A stretch of 64,000 nucleotides of DNA, from positions 1 through 64,000 of the forward strand of contig JAEWKC010000022.1 in NCBI GenBank assembly GCA_023386235.1, written 5' to 3'. Of this stretch, positions 18,411 to 27,297 are shown in pieces (the stretch's first letter is position 1; every line of letters begins with the position of its first letter). Source of the stretch: Bacteroidota bacterium. GTDB taxonomy: Bacteria > Bacteroidota > Bacteroidia > Chitinophagales > Chitinophagaceae. The notes below the pieces were generated by a model, which saw only the letters and a program-made list of their open reading frames with translations, was not told the origin of the DNA and ran no database searches. The translations under genes and the position numbers were made by a program.

Positions 18411-18437
18411 AAAGCTTACCTTCGGGTAGGCTTTTTT
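18411..18437 (+). terminator. Intrinsic terminator after the phosphorylase-like gene
   Basis: AAGCTTACC and GGTAGGCTT pair around a TTCG tetraloop, followed by a T run to 18437. Confidence 0.85.
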
Positions 18438-18485
18438 ATTATGAATTACCTGATAAATCTCATGATAAAAATCATTGTCATAAAA

Positions 18486-18516
18486 TTGTAATGTAAGATT
18501 AAACTCCTTACATTTG
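18486..18516 (+). promoter_or_regulatory. Promoter of sdhCAB
   Basis: TTG (18486-18488), a 20-base spacer, and TACATTTG (18509-18516) match the Bacteroidota -33/-7 promoter. The ATG of sdhC lies 35 bases after the -7 box. Confidence 0.65.
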
Positions 18517-18551
18517 CCTATAAACTTTTAAATTATCAATTCTAAACAGAT

Positions 18552-19226
18552 ATGACAGTTAAACAATTTTTTCTTTCCTCAGTAGGCAAAAAAATAGTCA
18601 TGGGCGGCACAGGTATTTTCCTGATTCTTTTTTTGATCGTTCATGCCGGGTTAAACGCAACCATTTGGGCCAATGACGGCGGCGAGATGTTCGAAAAAGG
18701 AGCTCACTTTATGGGTGGCAATGTAATTCCCCGTATTTTAGAAGTAGGGTTGTTTCTATTTATAATTCTGCACATCGTTCAGGGTTTAATGCTCGAAGCA
18801 GAAAACAGAACCAAACGCGGCATTGGTTACAAAAGAAATTACGGCAATCGCGGAAGCAAATGGTACAGCCGCAGCATGGGTATTTTAGGCGTACTGATTT
18901 TAATGTTCTTAATTATACATCTGGCTCATTTCTGGATACCTAACAGGTCAAGCCAGGATTGGGTGCGCTTAGACGGAGAGATTCCTCTTTACGAAGAAAT
19001 GAAATACGTATTCAGCAATCCTGTGATTGTAATTATATATGTGGTGAGCTGTATAGTATTGGCCTTCCATTTATTGCACGGGTTTCAAAGTGCTTTTCGC
19101 TCGCTGGGTGTGCACAACAAAAGATACAATACTTTTATTAATGCCTGCGGCGTTATTTATTCCATACTTATCCCGCTTATTTTTGCATTAATGCCTATCA
19201 GCTTTTATTTTGGCTGGATATCTTAA
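18552..19226 (+). CDS. sdhC: Succinate dehydrogenase cytochrome b558 subunit
   Basis: A 224-residue membrane subunit that anchors succinate dehydrogenase and passes electrons to menaquinone. Five hydrophobic segments are visible, with histidines placed for two hemes (LIVHAGLN, ILHIVQG, LIIHLAHFW, FHLLHGFQ). This is the single-subunit di-heme type found in Bacteroidota and Bacillota, so no sdhD is expected. It heads sdhC-sdhA-sdhB behind a consensus promoter. Confidence 0.94.
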   Translation: MTVKQFFLSSVGKKIVMGGTGIFLILFLIVHAGLNATIWANDGGEMFEKGAHFMGGNVIPRILEVGLFLFIILHIVQGLMLEAENRTKRGIGYKRNYGNRGSKWYSRSMGILGVLILMFLIIHLAHFWIPNRSSQDWVRLDGEIPLYEEMKYVFSNPVIVIIYVVSCIVLAFHLLHGFQSAFRSLGVHNKRYNTFINACGVIYSILIPLIFALMPISFYFGWIS

Positions 19227-19292
19227 TCAAAGAATAATATCTTCTGCCACAAACATCATCATTCATTCGTCAATACAAATTATCAGAGAAAT

Positions 19293-21269
19293 ATGTTAGA
19301 ATCTAAAATACCTGAAGGACAATTATTAGAAAATACCTGGGAATATTACAAAAGTCATTGTAAACTTGTAAATCCGGCCAATAAGAGGAAAATGGAGGTA
19401 ATAGTGATTGGCACAGGTTTGGCGGGAGCCAGCGCTGCTGCCACTTTGGGCGAACTGGGTTACAAAGTAAAAGCATTTTGTTTTCAGGATTCTCCGCGTC
19501 GTGCGCATTCAATTGCCGCACAAGGGGGTATCAACGCTGCTAAAAATTATCAAAACGATGGAGACTCTGTATTCCGTCTGTTTTACGATACCATTAAAGG
19601 CGGCGACTATCGTGCACGCGAAGCCAACGTTTATCGTTTAGCGGAAGTAAGCGGCGCTATCATAGATCAATGTGTAGCGCAAGGTGTACCTTTCGCACGC
19701 GAATACGGCGGATTGCTTGATAACCGTTCGTTTGGCGGAACACAGGTACAGCGTACGTTCTACGCTGCCGGGCAAACTGGTCAGCAATTGCTGATAGGCG
19801 CTTATCAATCTTTAGAAAGACAAATAGCATTGGGTACGGTAAAAATGTATGACCGTCATGAAATGCTTGATATAGTAAATATAGATGGTAAATGCAGAGG
19901 TATCATTGCACGTAACTTAATTACCGGCGAGCTGGAAAGACATTTTGGTCACGCGGTTTTGATTTGCAGCGGCGGATATGGCAATGTGTTCTATCTTTCT
20001 ACCAACGCTATGGGTAGCAATGGTACAGCCGTTTGGCGCGCGCACAAAAAAGGTGCCTATTTCGGCAATCCCTGTATGGCACAAATACATCCTACCTGTA
20101 TACCGGTTTCAGGCGATCATCAGTCCAAACTCACATTAATGTCTGAATCCTTAAGAAACGATGGCAGAATATGGGTACCCAAAAAACAAGGAGATAATCG
20201 TAAAGCAACCGATATACCCGAAGAGGAAAGAGATTATTATTTAGAAAGAAGATATCCTGCATTTGGTAACCTGGTGCCGCGCGATGTGGCTTCAAGAGCC
20301 GCTAAAGAAAGATGCGATGCTGGCTACGGAGTAGGTACTACCAAGCAGGCCGTTTATCTTGATTTTGCCGATGCCATTATGCGCTATGGTAAAATTGAAG
20401 CCGGAAAACGCGGCAATGACCATCCATCACAGCAGGAGCAAAGAGCATTAGGCTTAAAAGTGATAGAGGAAAAATATGGCAACCTTTTCGATATGTATGA
20501 AAAGATTACCGGTGAAAATCCTTACGACGTACCTATGCGTATATATCCTGCTATTCACTATACCATGGGCGGATTATGGGTAGATTACGAATTGAAAACC
20601 ACCGTAGACGGATTGTATTGTTTAGGTGAAGCTAACTTTAGCGATCATGGCGCCAATCGTTTGGGCGCATCTGCTTTAATGCAGGGACTTGCAGATGGCT
20701 ATTTTGTAATTCCCTACACAGTGGGTAACTACTTAGCCGATGAAATATACAGCAAGCCAATACCTACAGATCATCCTGCTTTTGCACAGGCCGAAAGAGA
20801 AGTGGCAGATAAGATCAAAAAGCTGATGAACATAAAAGGAACAGAGTCGGTAGAAAGCTTCCACAAAAGATTAGGAAAGATAATGTGGGATAAATGCGGT
20901 ATGGCACGTAACGAACAAGGACTGAGAGAAGCAATAACAGAAATAAAGGAACTAAGAAAAGAATTTTGGTCAAACCTGCGCGTACCCGGCAATATACAGG
21001 AGTTTAATCCTGAATTGGATAAAGCCGGAAGGGTAGCCGACTTCATGGAGTTGGCAGAGTTAATGTGCCTGGACGCGTTAGACAGAAATGAAAGCTGTGG
21101 CGGGCATTTTAGAGAAGAGTATCAAACACCGGAAGGAGAAGCGATGAGAAATGACGATGGATATATGTACGTATCGGCATGGGAATATAAAGGAGAAAAT
21201 GCATGGGAACTGCATAAGGAACAACTGAACTACGAGGTAATTAAACCTACGCAGAGGAATTATAAATAA
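19293..21269 (+). CDS. sdhA: Succinate dehydrogenase/fumarate reductase flavoprotein subunit
   Basis: A 658-residue flavoprotein that oxidises succinate to fumarate in the TCA cycle. GTGLAGASAAATLGELG (about 40-56) is the FAD-binding motif and HSIAAQGGINAAKN holds the histidine that links FAD covalently. The active-site HPTCIP and RLGASAL segments are present. The length fits the subgroup paired with a single b558 anchor. It lies between sdhC and sdhB in one operon. Confidence 0.97.
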   Translation: MLESKIPEGQLLENTWEYYKSHCKLVNPANKRKMEVIVIGTGLAGASAAATLGELGYKVKAFCFQDSPRRAHSIAAQGGINAAKNYQNDGDSVFRLFYDTIKGGDYRAREANVYRLAEVSGAIIDQCVAQGVPFAREYGGLLDNRSFGGTQVQRTFYAAGQTGQQLLIGAYQSLERQIALGTVKMYDRHEMLDIVNIDGKCRGIIARNLITGELERHFGHAVLICSGGYGNVFYLSTNAMGSNGTAVWRAHKKGAYFGNPCMAQIHPTCIPVSGDHQSKLTLMSESLRNDGRIWVPKKQGDNRKATDIPEEERDYYLERRYPAFGNLVPRDVASRAAKERCDAGYGVGTTKQAVYLDFADAIMRYGKIEAGKRGNDHPSQQEQRALGLKVIEEKYGNLFDMYEKITGENPYDVPMRIYPAIHYTMGGLWVDYELKTTVDGLYCLGEANFSDHGANRLGASALMQGLADGYFVIPYTVGNYLADEIYSKPIPTDHPAFAQAEREVADKIKKLMNIKGTESVESFHKRLGKIMWDKCGMARNEQGLREAITEIKELRKEFWSNLRVPGNIQEFNPELDKAGRVADFMELAELMCLDALDRNESCGGHFREEYQTPEGEAMRNDDGYMYVSAWEYKGENAWELHKEQLNYEVIKPTQRNYK

Positions 21270-21298
21270 TTAAGCTGAAATTGATAATTTGAAAATTT

Positions 21299-22060
21299 AT
21301 GGAACATTACAATATGAATTTACTCTTGAAAGTATGGCGCCAACCAAATAGGAATACCTCAGGAGAATTTAAAGATTATAAAGTTGAAAACGTTTCTTCA
21401 GAAATGTCTTTCCTGGAAATGCTTGATGTGCTGAATGAAAAACTGATTGCACAGGGAACCGATCCTATAGCTTTTGACCACGATTGTCGCGAAGGCATTT
21501 GCGGTATGTGCTCTATGGTGATTGATGGGGAGCCACACGGACCTTGGGAAAAGAATACTGTATGTCAATTGCACATGCGCGCTTTTAAAGATGGCGATAC
21601 TATTATTATAGAACCCTGGCGTGCTAAGGCTTTTGGAGTAATAAAAGATCTGGTAGTAGACAGAACAGCTTTGGATAGAATTGTGCAGGCTGGCGGATAC
21701 ATATCTGTTAATACCGGTAATGCTCAGGACGCTAATAATTTGCCTATACCTAAAAAAGATGCTGACGACTCGTTTGCCGCTGCGGCTTGCATTGGCTGTG
21801 GTGCCTGCGTGGCAGCTTGTAAAAACAGCTCAGCCTTACTGTTTACCAGCGCTAAAGTTACACAGCTGGCTTTATTGCCACAAGGCGATCCGGAAAGGAA
21901 AAGACGCGTAGTAAGCATGGTAACGCAAATGGATAAAGAAGGCTTTGGCGCCTGTACGGCAACCGGCGCTTGCGAAGCTGCCTGCCCTAAAGGCATACGC
22001 ATAGACAATATTGCTCGTTTAAATAAAGAATATATGCGGGCAGTACTTACTTCTGAATAA
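21299..22060 (+). CDS. sdhB: Succinate dehydrogenase/fumarate reductase iron-sulfur subunit
   Basis: A 253-residue electron-transfer subunit. The N-terminal plant-ferredoxin-like domain binds a 2Fe-2S cluster with CREGICGMC. The C-terminal helical domain has CIGCGACVAAC and CTATGACEAACP, which fit the two further clusters (4Fe-4S and 3Fe-4S). It completes sdhCAB, starting 29 bases after sdhA, and a terminator follows. Confidence 0.97.
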   Translation: MEHYNMNLLLKVWRQPNRNTSGEFKDYKVENVSSEMSFLEMLDVLNEKLIAQGTDPIAFDHDCREGICGMCSMVIDGEPHGPWEKNTVCQLHMRAFKDGDTIIIEPWRAKAFGVIKDLVVDRTALDRIVQAGGYISVNTGNAQDANNLPIPKKDADDSFAAAACIGCGACVAACKNSSALLFTSAKVTQLALLPQGDPERKRRVVSMVTQMDKEGFGACTATGACEAACPKGIRIDNIARLNKEYMRAVLTSE

Positions 22061-22083
22061 GCCGTAGCTCACATTCATATTTT

Positions 22084-22118
22084 AAAAAGTCCGGAGAATT
22101 ATTCCTCGGACTTTTTTT
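22084..22118. terminator. Bidirectional terminator between sdhB and the EcsC gene
   Basis: AAAAAGTCCG and CGGACTTTTT pair with a one-base bulge in the upper stem. The A and T tracts let it work for both converging genes. Confidence 0.8.
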
Positions 22119-22830
22119 AATTGAGAATGCGCATTCTATAAGCGTTCATAGCCGTTTTGCCTAATTTGCTGGTTAGATTTCTGTTGGTAAAGAAACCAAC
22201 GGGCGCACCAATCACCGGAAGCAGCTGAGCAATTTTTGCAAGGTCAAGATAGTCTCTGTATTCCTGTTGAAAGCTGCGCCAGTCAAAGTCATTCACATTA
22301 TCAGAAATTGTATTGCTGTAACGGTTCCAGTTTTTTATTTTTAAATAAATTTGTTTGCGATGCTGCCTGCTTGAAAAGGCAAGTTCAAAAATATGCAGCA
22401 GAAAAATTCTTTCTTTCAATTCATCCAGATTAAAACCATAAATAGCCGCTATCTCGTACAGCATCTTGATTTTAATGGTGAGAAAAAGTGGAAAATCAGC
22501 CATGGCCGCCACAAAGCCCGCCGCGCCGGTAATGCCTCCTTCCGCGGCGGCGGCATAGGAATAATTTAATATTTTGGTGTTTGCTTTTTTATCTCTCTCC
22601 TGCAAACCTATATTTTGCAAGGGTTGCTGAGTTGTAAATTTAGAACCCAGCAAAACAGCTTTTATCATTTCTCTTATAACAAGCGTAATGGCTTTGTGTA
22701 TCTTTTCGGGTATGTAGCTGTTGATCTTATTTTGTACGCCTTTCGACATTTTATTGAACAAATGCGGACTTTTCATCATCTTTGTATGCCATTCATTTAG
22801 TTCTGCTTCTACATCGTTTATATAATCCAT
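22117..22830 (-). CDS. EcsC family protein
   Basis: A 237-residue protein of the EcsC family, named after the third gene of the Bacillus ecsABC operon; the molecular role is not established. The central segment from about residue 93 (YAAAAEGGITGAAGFVAAM) through ADFPLFLTIKIKMLYEIA is the glycine/alanine-rich, weakly hydrophobic signature of the family and may insert into the membrane. No Ecs ABC transporter is next to it here. It converges on sdhCAB and is divergent from the oxidoreductase at 23016. Confidence 0.8.
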   Translation of the reverse strand: MDYINDVEAELNEWHTKMMKSPHLFNKMSKGVQNKINSYIPEKIHKAITLVIREMIKAVLLGSKFTTQQPLQNIGLQERDKKANTKILNYSYAAAAEGGITGAAGFVAAMADFPLFLTIKIKMLYEIAAIYGFNLDELKERIFLLHIFELAFSSRQHRKQIYLKIKNWNRYSNTISDNVNDFDWRSFQQEYRDYLDLAKIAQLLPVIGAPVGFFTNRNLTSKLGKTAMNAYRMRILN

Positions 22831-23015
22831 CGGTAGCTGTTTTAGTATGAGTGAAAATTGTTTAATGAAAGATTTTATTTTATAAAACCTTTTGAATACG
22901 ATTGCAAATTTAATTATTGATTAGTAACTTTATGAATGTAATGTACAAATGCTTTTTGTATTTTTACATTATTCTGTATTTAATATAAATTGTATTCAAT
23001 ATCAAAATTGTATAA

Positions 23016-23993
23016 ATGAAAGAGATTAGTTGGGGAATCATCGGCTGTGGAGATGTAACGGAAGTAAAAAGCGGCCCTGCTTTTAATAAAGTTGAAAATT
23101 CAAAATTGACTGCCGTAATGCGTAGAAACGCCGCGAAAGCAGAAGATTATGCCAGACGACATAAAGTTCCCAAGTGGTATAGTAATGCCGATGATCTCAT
23201 TCATGATAAAGATGTGAATGCTATATATATTGCTACGCCACCATCTTCGCATCTGGAATATGCTTTAAAATGCATAGAAGCAGGTAAACCTTTCTATGTA
23301 GAAAAACCTATGGCCATGAATACCGCAGAAGCCGTGATAATGGCGGATAAAACGGCCGCGGCCAATATAAAAGCCGTAGTGGCGCATTATCGTCGTACGT
23401 TGCCCATGTATATGCACATAAAGCAATTGATCAATATGGATGTGTTTGGCGAAGTGAGGATGATGAATATTCATTATCATCAACCTGTGTTGCGTCCTGC
23501 TGAATTAAAGCTGGAGAAAAACGCGTGGCGGGTAGATCCTTCAATTGCGGGTGGTGGATTGTTTCATGATATTGCACCGCACCAGATAGATGTAGCTTAT
23601 TTTCTTTTCGGGCAAATTGCCGAAGCCAGCGGCGTATCGGTAAACCAGGCAAGAATATACAATGCGGACGACATGGTAGCGGGAAATATTTTGTTTAAAA
23701 ACAGCGTGGTCATGAACGGTACATGGAACTTTTCCTCTTCGCCCAAAGCAGCCACAGATGTATGTGAAATTATTGGTACTAAAGGCAAGATCACTTTTAG
23801 TTTTTTCGGTAATTCTAAGGTAGAATTAGTAACACACGCCGGAAAGAAAAATTTGCTGTTTCATGCTCAAAAGCATATCCAGCAGCCCATGATTGAAAAA
23901 ATTGTGCAATATTTTTTAGGTGAAGGCGAGAATCCATGCAGCTTGCATGAAGGGATAGAGATAATGAAAGCTATTGATGCTATCAGTCAATAA
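23016..23993 (+). CDS. Gfo/Idh/MocA family oxidoreductase
   Basis: A 325-residue NAD(P)-dependent sugar dehydrogenase-like enzyme. The N-terminal Rossmann domain starts ISWGIIGCGDVTEVKSGPAF with the nucleotide-binding GxGxxx pattern. EKPMAMN (about 95) contains the conserved EKP lysine, and GGGLFHDIAPHQID (about 178-191) carries the catalytic-site histidines. Substrate is unknown; inositol, glucose-fructose and related polyols are typical for the family. It is a single gene ended by a terminator. Confidence 0.92.
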   Translation: MKEISWGIIGCGDVTEVKSGPAFNKVENSKLTAVMRRNAAKAEDYARRHKVPKWYSNADDLIHDKDVNAIYIATPPSSHLEYALKCIEAGKPFYVEKPMAMNTAEAVIMADKTAAANIKAVVAHYRRTLPMYMHIKQLINMDVFGEVRMMNIHYHQPVLRPAELKLEKNAWRVDPSIAGGGLFHDIAPHQIDVAYFLFGQIAEASGVSVNQARIYNADDMVAGNILFKNSVVMNGTWNFSSSPKAATDVCEIIGTKGKITFSFFGNSKVELVTHAGKKNLLFHAQKHIQQPMIEKIVQYFLGEGENPCSLHEGIEIMKAIDAISQ

Positions 23994-24034
23994 GCATAAA
24001 AAAATCCGATTCGTAGTATCGGACTTTTTATGCT
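23992..24034. terminator. Bidirectional terminator between the oxidoreductase and infC
   Basis: AGCATAAAAAAATCCGAT pairs with ATCGGACTTTTTATGCT with one mismatch and a short loop, between two convergent genes. Confidence 0.8.
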
Positions 24035-24050
24035 TTATATTTTTTCTTTC

Positions 24051-24656
24051 TTATTTATTGTTATCCTGTTGTGGTTTTTCTTTACTGCCACCGGTTGCTT
24101 TTTTGATTGATTTAGGGGCAAACATTGCCAGCATTCTTCTGCCTTCCATTTTAGGCATACCTTCCAGAGCGCCGTGTTCACTAAGCTTTTCAGCAAATTT
24201 TAGTAATAACAATTCACCTCTGTCTTTAAACATTATGGCACGTCCTTTAAATTGTACATAGGCCTTTACTTTATTGCCTTCCTGCAAAAATTTAATGGCA
24301 TGTTTGGTTTTAAATTCAAAATCATGATCATCCGTACCGGGTGTAAAACGTACTTCTTTTACCTCGCTTTGCTTAGAATTGGCTTTCATTTCTTTTTCCT
24401 TACGTTTTTTCTCGTAAAGAAATTTTTTGTACTCAACTATTTTGCAAACAGGAGGTTTCGCGGTAGGAGATATTTCTACAAGATCAAGTTCCTGCTCTTG
24501 CGCTATGGCCAATGCTTTGGCGGTAGGGTAAATTCCTGTTTCAACGTTGTCTCCTACAAGACGTACTTCAGGAACTCTAATTCTTTCGTTTATTCTGTGT
24601 TCCGGCTCGGGTTGAGCTCTGAAACGTGGATTATTGTTTCTTCTAGATAATGCCAT
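24051..24656 (-). CDS. infC: Translation initiation factor IF-3
   Basis: A 201-residue factor that keeps 30S subunits free and checks the start codon. The N-terminal domain has INERIRVPEVRLVGDN, then the linker YKKFLYEKKRKEKEMK, and the C-domain has the EVRFTPGTDDHDFEFKTKHA block. A short acidic-basic tail ends the protein. It starts with ATG, not the rare AUU/AUC used in enterobacteria. In many Bacteroidota infC follows thrS and precedes rpmI-rplT; here thrS is over 21 kb away and neither ribosomal gene is adjacent. Confidence 0.97.
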   Translation of the reverse strand: MALSRRNNNPRFRAQPEPEHRINERIRVPEVRLVGDNVETGIYPTAKALAIAQEQELDLVEISPTAKPPVCKIVEYKKFLYEKKRKEKEMKANSKQSEVKEVRFTPGTDDHDFEFKTKHAIKFLQEGNKVKAYVQFKGRAIMFKDRGELLLLKFAEKLSEHGALEGMPKMEGRRMLAMFAPKSIKKATGGSKEKPQQDNNK

Positions 24657-24763
24657 TCAAGGTTTTTTGGTAAAAATAAATTTATATAATTTTATGAATA
24701 ATTACAATTGCAAATATGATACAATAATTTTTATTCAACAAAATAAAAATTTTGATAGAAAAC

Positions 24764-24800
24764 AAAAAAAGTCAAAAGCTGATTTTCTTCTGACTTTAAA
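24764..24800 (-). terminator. Intrinsic terminator of trxA
   Basis: On the minus strand AAAGTCAGAAG pairs with CTTTTGACTTT (one G-T pair) and is followed by seven T. Confidence 0.75.
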
Positions 24801-24816
24801 TGTTTAAGTCGGCTGT

Positions 24817-25134
24817 TTACAGGTGAGCTTTGATTTTGTTTTCGATTACTGATTTGGGAACTGCGCCTATTTGCTTATCTACAACTTCTCCGTTTTTAAT
24901 GAACAGAATAGCCGGAATAGAAGTAATACCATATTCAATGCTGGTATGGGCGTTTTGGTCTACGTTCAGTTTTCCAATTTTTACCTGACCTTCATAATTT
25001 GTAGCAAGCTCTTCAATCACGGGGCCTATAGCGCGACAAGGTCCACACCATTCTGCCCAAAAATCAACAACAGTAAGCTTATCGCTTTTCAAAACTTCTT
25101 CCTGAAAGTTAGCATCTGTAAATTCTAGTGCCAT
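24817..25134 (-). CDS. trxA: Thioredoxin
   Basis: A 105-residue cytoplasmic thioredoxin, the full length of the family. FWAEWCGPCRAIGPV carries the redox pair in WCGPC (about 29-33), and GITSIPAILF contains the cis-proline loop. It reduces disulfides using thioredoxin reductase, which is not in this window. It is a single gene with its own terminator, between mutL and infC on the same strand. Confidence 0.97.
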   Translation of the reverse strand: MALEFTDANFQEEVLKSDKLTVVDFWAEWCGPCRAIGPVIEELATNYEGQVKIGKLNVDQNAHTSIEYGITSIPAILFIKNGEVVDKQIGAVPKSVIENKIKAHL

Positions 25135-25291
25135 ATTTATTTAATTTAAAATTTAGTTTTAAGTAAAATCTTGATTTTCAATGTACAAATTTGGTTCCAA
25201 ATTTTCTGTGTAATTTATACTGGAAAAAATGTCATAAAAGCAAGGCGAACAATTATTATAACAGAAAAAATGACAGGCAAAATTACATCAA

Positions 25292-27148
25292 TTAAAATTG
25301 TTTGCCAAATAATCTTTCTAAACTACTGTGATTATAGTCTATGTAGGTAGGTTTTTTTCCGCTTGGAGAAACGTTCGGCGTATGACAGAGAAACAATTCT
25401 TCTACCAGGTTTTTCATCTCATCATTGTCCAGTTTTTTTCCCGATTTTATGGACTGTTGCTTGGCAATACAGCGCAGTACTTTTTCTCTTTTACTGAATT
25501 TGATTTCGCTGCTAAAATGTTTGAATTGTTCTAAAAGCAATTCTATGGCATGTGTTTCATTGCTTGCGCTCACATCGGCAGGCACGCCTTGTATTACATA
25601 GGTATCTTTTCCAAAGTGCTCAATCTTGTAGCCCAGTATTTCTAATTCAGGCAACAGGTCTTCCAGCAAAATACTGTCGGCAACAGATAATTCTATAGTA
25701 ACGGGAATGAGCAGTTGCTGTGTTACACTTTTTTGGTTCACAATGGTTCTGGCAAATTTTTCATAAAGAATTCTTTCGTGCGCCAGTTGTTGATGCACTA
25801 AAATATATCCGGTAGCTGTGGCTGCTACAATATAAGTATTGGAAATTTGCATACAATTTCCAATAGTTTGTATAGCCGGTTTTTCGGAAAAATTAAAAAG
25901 ATCAGTGTCTAGTGATTTTTCCGGTTCCGGCAATGAGCTTTCTTTTGGCAATGATGAAACAGAAGGGGTATAAAAATCTTGCCAATGCGAGAGTTCTGAT
26001 TTTAATGAAGGATCAATAAAATGTGCCTGGTTTTTTTCGGTAAAAGTTTTAAATAGTCCCGAAGACTCCGCGCTTTGTTTATCACGATCGGTGAAGGGTT
26101 TATTTAAGGCGTCTAATTGCTGTATGCCGGCATCCAGCGAAAAGTCTAAAGACGGTGCTATGCTTGATTGTGCCAGCGCGTGTTTTACGGCGGCCTGCAC
26201 AAACGCGTAAACTATTTTTTCATCTTCAAATTTTATTTCCTGTTTGGTCGGATGCACGTTAATGTCTAATTGCGCGGGATCTAGTTCTATGAATAAAGTG
26301 TATAACGGAAAATTTTCTTTAGGCAAAAGTTCAGCGAAGGCGCTTGTTACGGCATGATTCAGATAAGCGCTTCTAATAAAACGGTTGTTTACAAAAAAGT
26401 ACTGTTCGCCTCTTGTTTTGCGGGAAGCTTCGGGTTTGCCGATAAAACCGTAAATGTTGAGATAGTCAGTCTCTTCTTTTACATTCACTAAATGCTGATT
26501 CACATTATTACCCAGTATTTGTACTATTCTCTGTTTTAAAGATCCCGGTTCCAAATGAAAAATTTCCTGACCGTTATTTTCAAGCGAAAAGAAGACCGAC
26601 GGAAAGGGCATAGCCACACGAATAAATTCTTCTACTATATGCTTAGTTTCTGCTGCGTTGCTTTTTAAAAAATTTCTGCGTGCAGGAACATTGAAAAAAA
26701 GATTTTTCATGGAAATGCTGGTACCATCAGGGCAGGAGCAGGGCTCCTGTGTCAGCACCACGCTGTTTTCAATTTCAATGTGTGTGCCCAATTCATCTTC
26801 GGGCCTTTTGGTTTTTATTTCTACTTGTGCCACAGCGGCAATAGAAGCCAGTGCTTCGCCCCGAAATCCCATGGTCTTAATATGAAACAGATCGTCTATC
26901 TTACGGATTTTGCTGGTAGCGTGTCGTTCAAATGCCATACGCGCGTCTGTTTCGCTCATGCCTTTGCCATTATCAATTACCCTTATCAGGTTTTTACCCG
27001 CGTCGCTGATGTAAACCTTTATCTGCGTGGCGCCCGCGTCAATCGCGTTTTCCAGCATTTCTTTCAACGCCGAAGCCGGCCGCTGAATTACTTCTCCGGC
27101 CGCTATTTGATTGGCTATGTTATCGGGCAAAAGTTGAATTATATCCAC
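25292..27148 (-). CDS. mutL: DNA mismatch repair protein MutL
   Basis: A 618-residue MutL. The N-terminal GHKL ATPase shows NAIDAG (about 35), DNGKGM, TSKIRKIDDL and GFRGEAL, then a transducer domain. A variable linker covers about 340-420. The C-terminal dimerisation domain has LVHQQLAHERILYE where nuclease-active MutL has DQHAxxExxxxE, so the Asp and His are missing, and the CPHGRP-like site reads SPSGKKP. It therefore may lack endonuclease activity. Start is GTG at 27148. No mutS is nearby. Confidence 0.95.
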   Translation of the reverse strand: MDIIQLLPDNIANQIAAGEVIQRPASALKEMLENAIDAGATQIKVYISDAGKNLIRVIDNGKGMSETDARMAFERHATSKIRKIDDLFHIKTMGFRGEALASIAAVAQVEIKTKRPEDELGTHIEIENSVVLTQEPCSCPDGTSISMKNLFFNVPARRNFLKSNAAETKHIVEEFIRVAMPFPSVFFSLENNGQEIFHLEPGSLKQRIVQILGNNVNQHLVNVKEETDYLNIYGFIGKPEASRKTRGEQYFFVNNRFIRSAYLNHAVTSAFAELLPKENFPLYTLFIELDPAQLDINVHPTKQEIKFEDEKIVYAFVQAAVKHALAQSSIAPSLDFSLDAGIQQLDALNKPFTDRDKQSAESSGLFKTFTEKNQAHFIDPSLKSELSHWQDFYTPSVSSLPKESSLPEPEKSLDTDLFNFSEKPAIQTIGNCMQISNTYIVAATATGYILVHQQLAHERILYEKFARTIVNQKSVTQQLLIPVTIELSVADSILLEDLLPELEILGYKIEHFGKDTYVIQGVPADVSASNETHAIELLLEQFKHFSSEIKFSKREKVLRCIAKQQSIKSGKKLDNDEMKNLVEELFLCHTPNVSPSGKKPTYIDYNHSSLERLFGKQF

Positions 27149-27245
27149 TGAATTACATCATTTATTCAAAGCGAATATAAAGATAATTTTAAAACTCAAT
27201 TTGATGTTTTTGTTAAGTTAAACTATAAAATTTTTTGTATTTACT

Positions 27246-27253
27246 TATATTTG
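27246..27253 (+). promoter_or_regulatory. -7 promoter element of the beta-lactamase-like gene
   Basis: TATATTTG, 45 bases before the ATG at 27298. A TTG at 27220 lies 23 bases upstream, slightly farther than usual. Confidence 0.5.
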
Positions 27254-27297
27254 ATACCTGATAGCAAAATATTTAAAATTAATCTTTACAAAATCAA

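Noticed and set aside
26780..27151. Frame of 123 residues opposite mutL
   Set aside because: Shadow of the conserved GHKL ATPase region.
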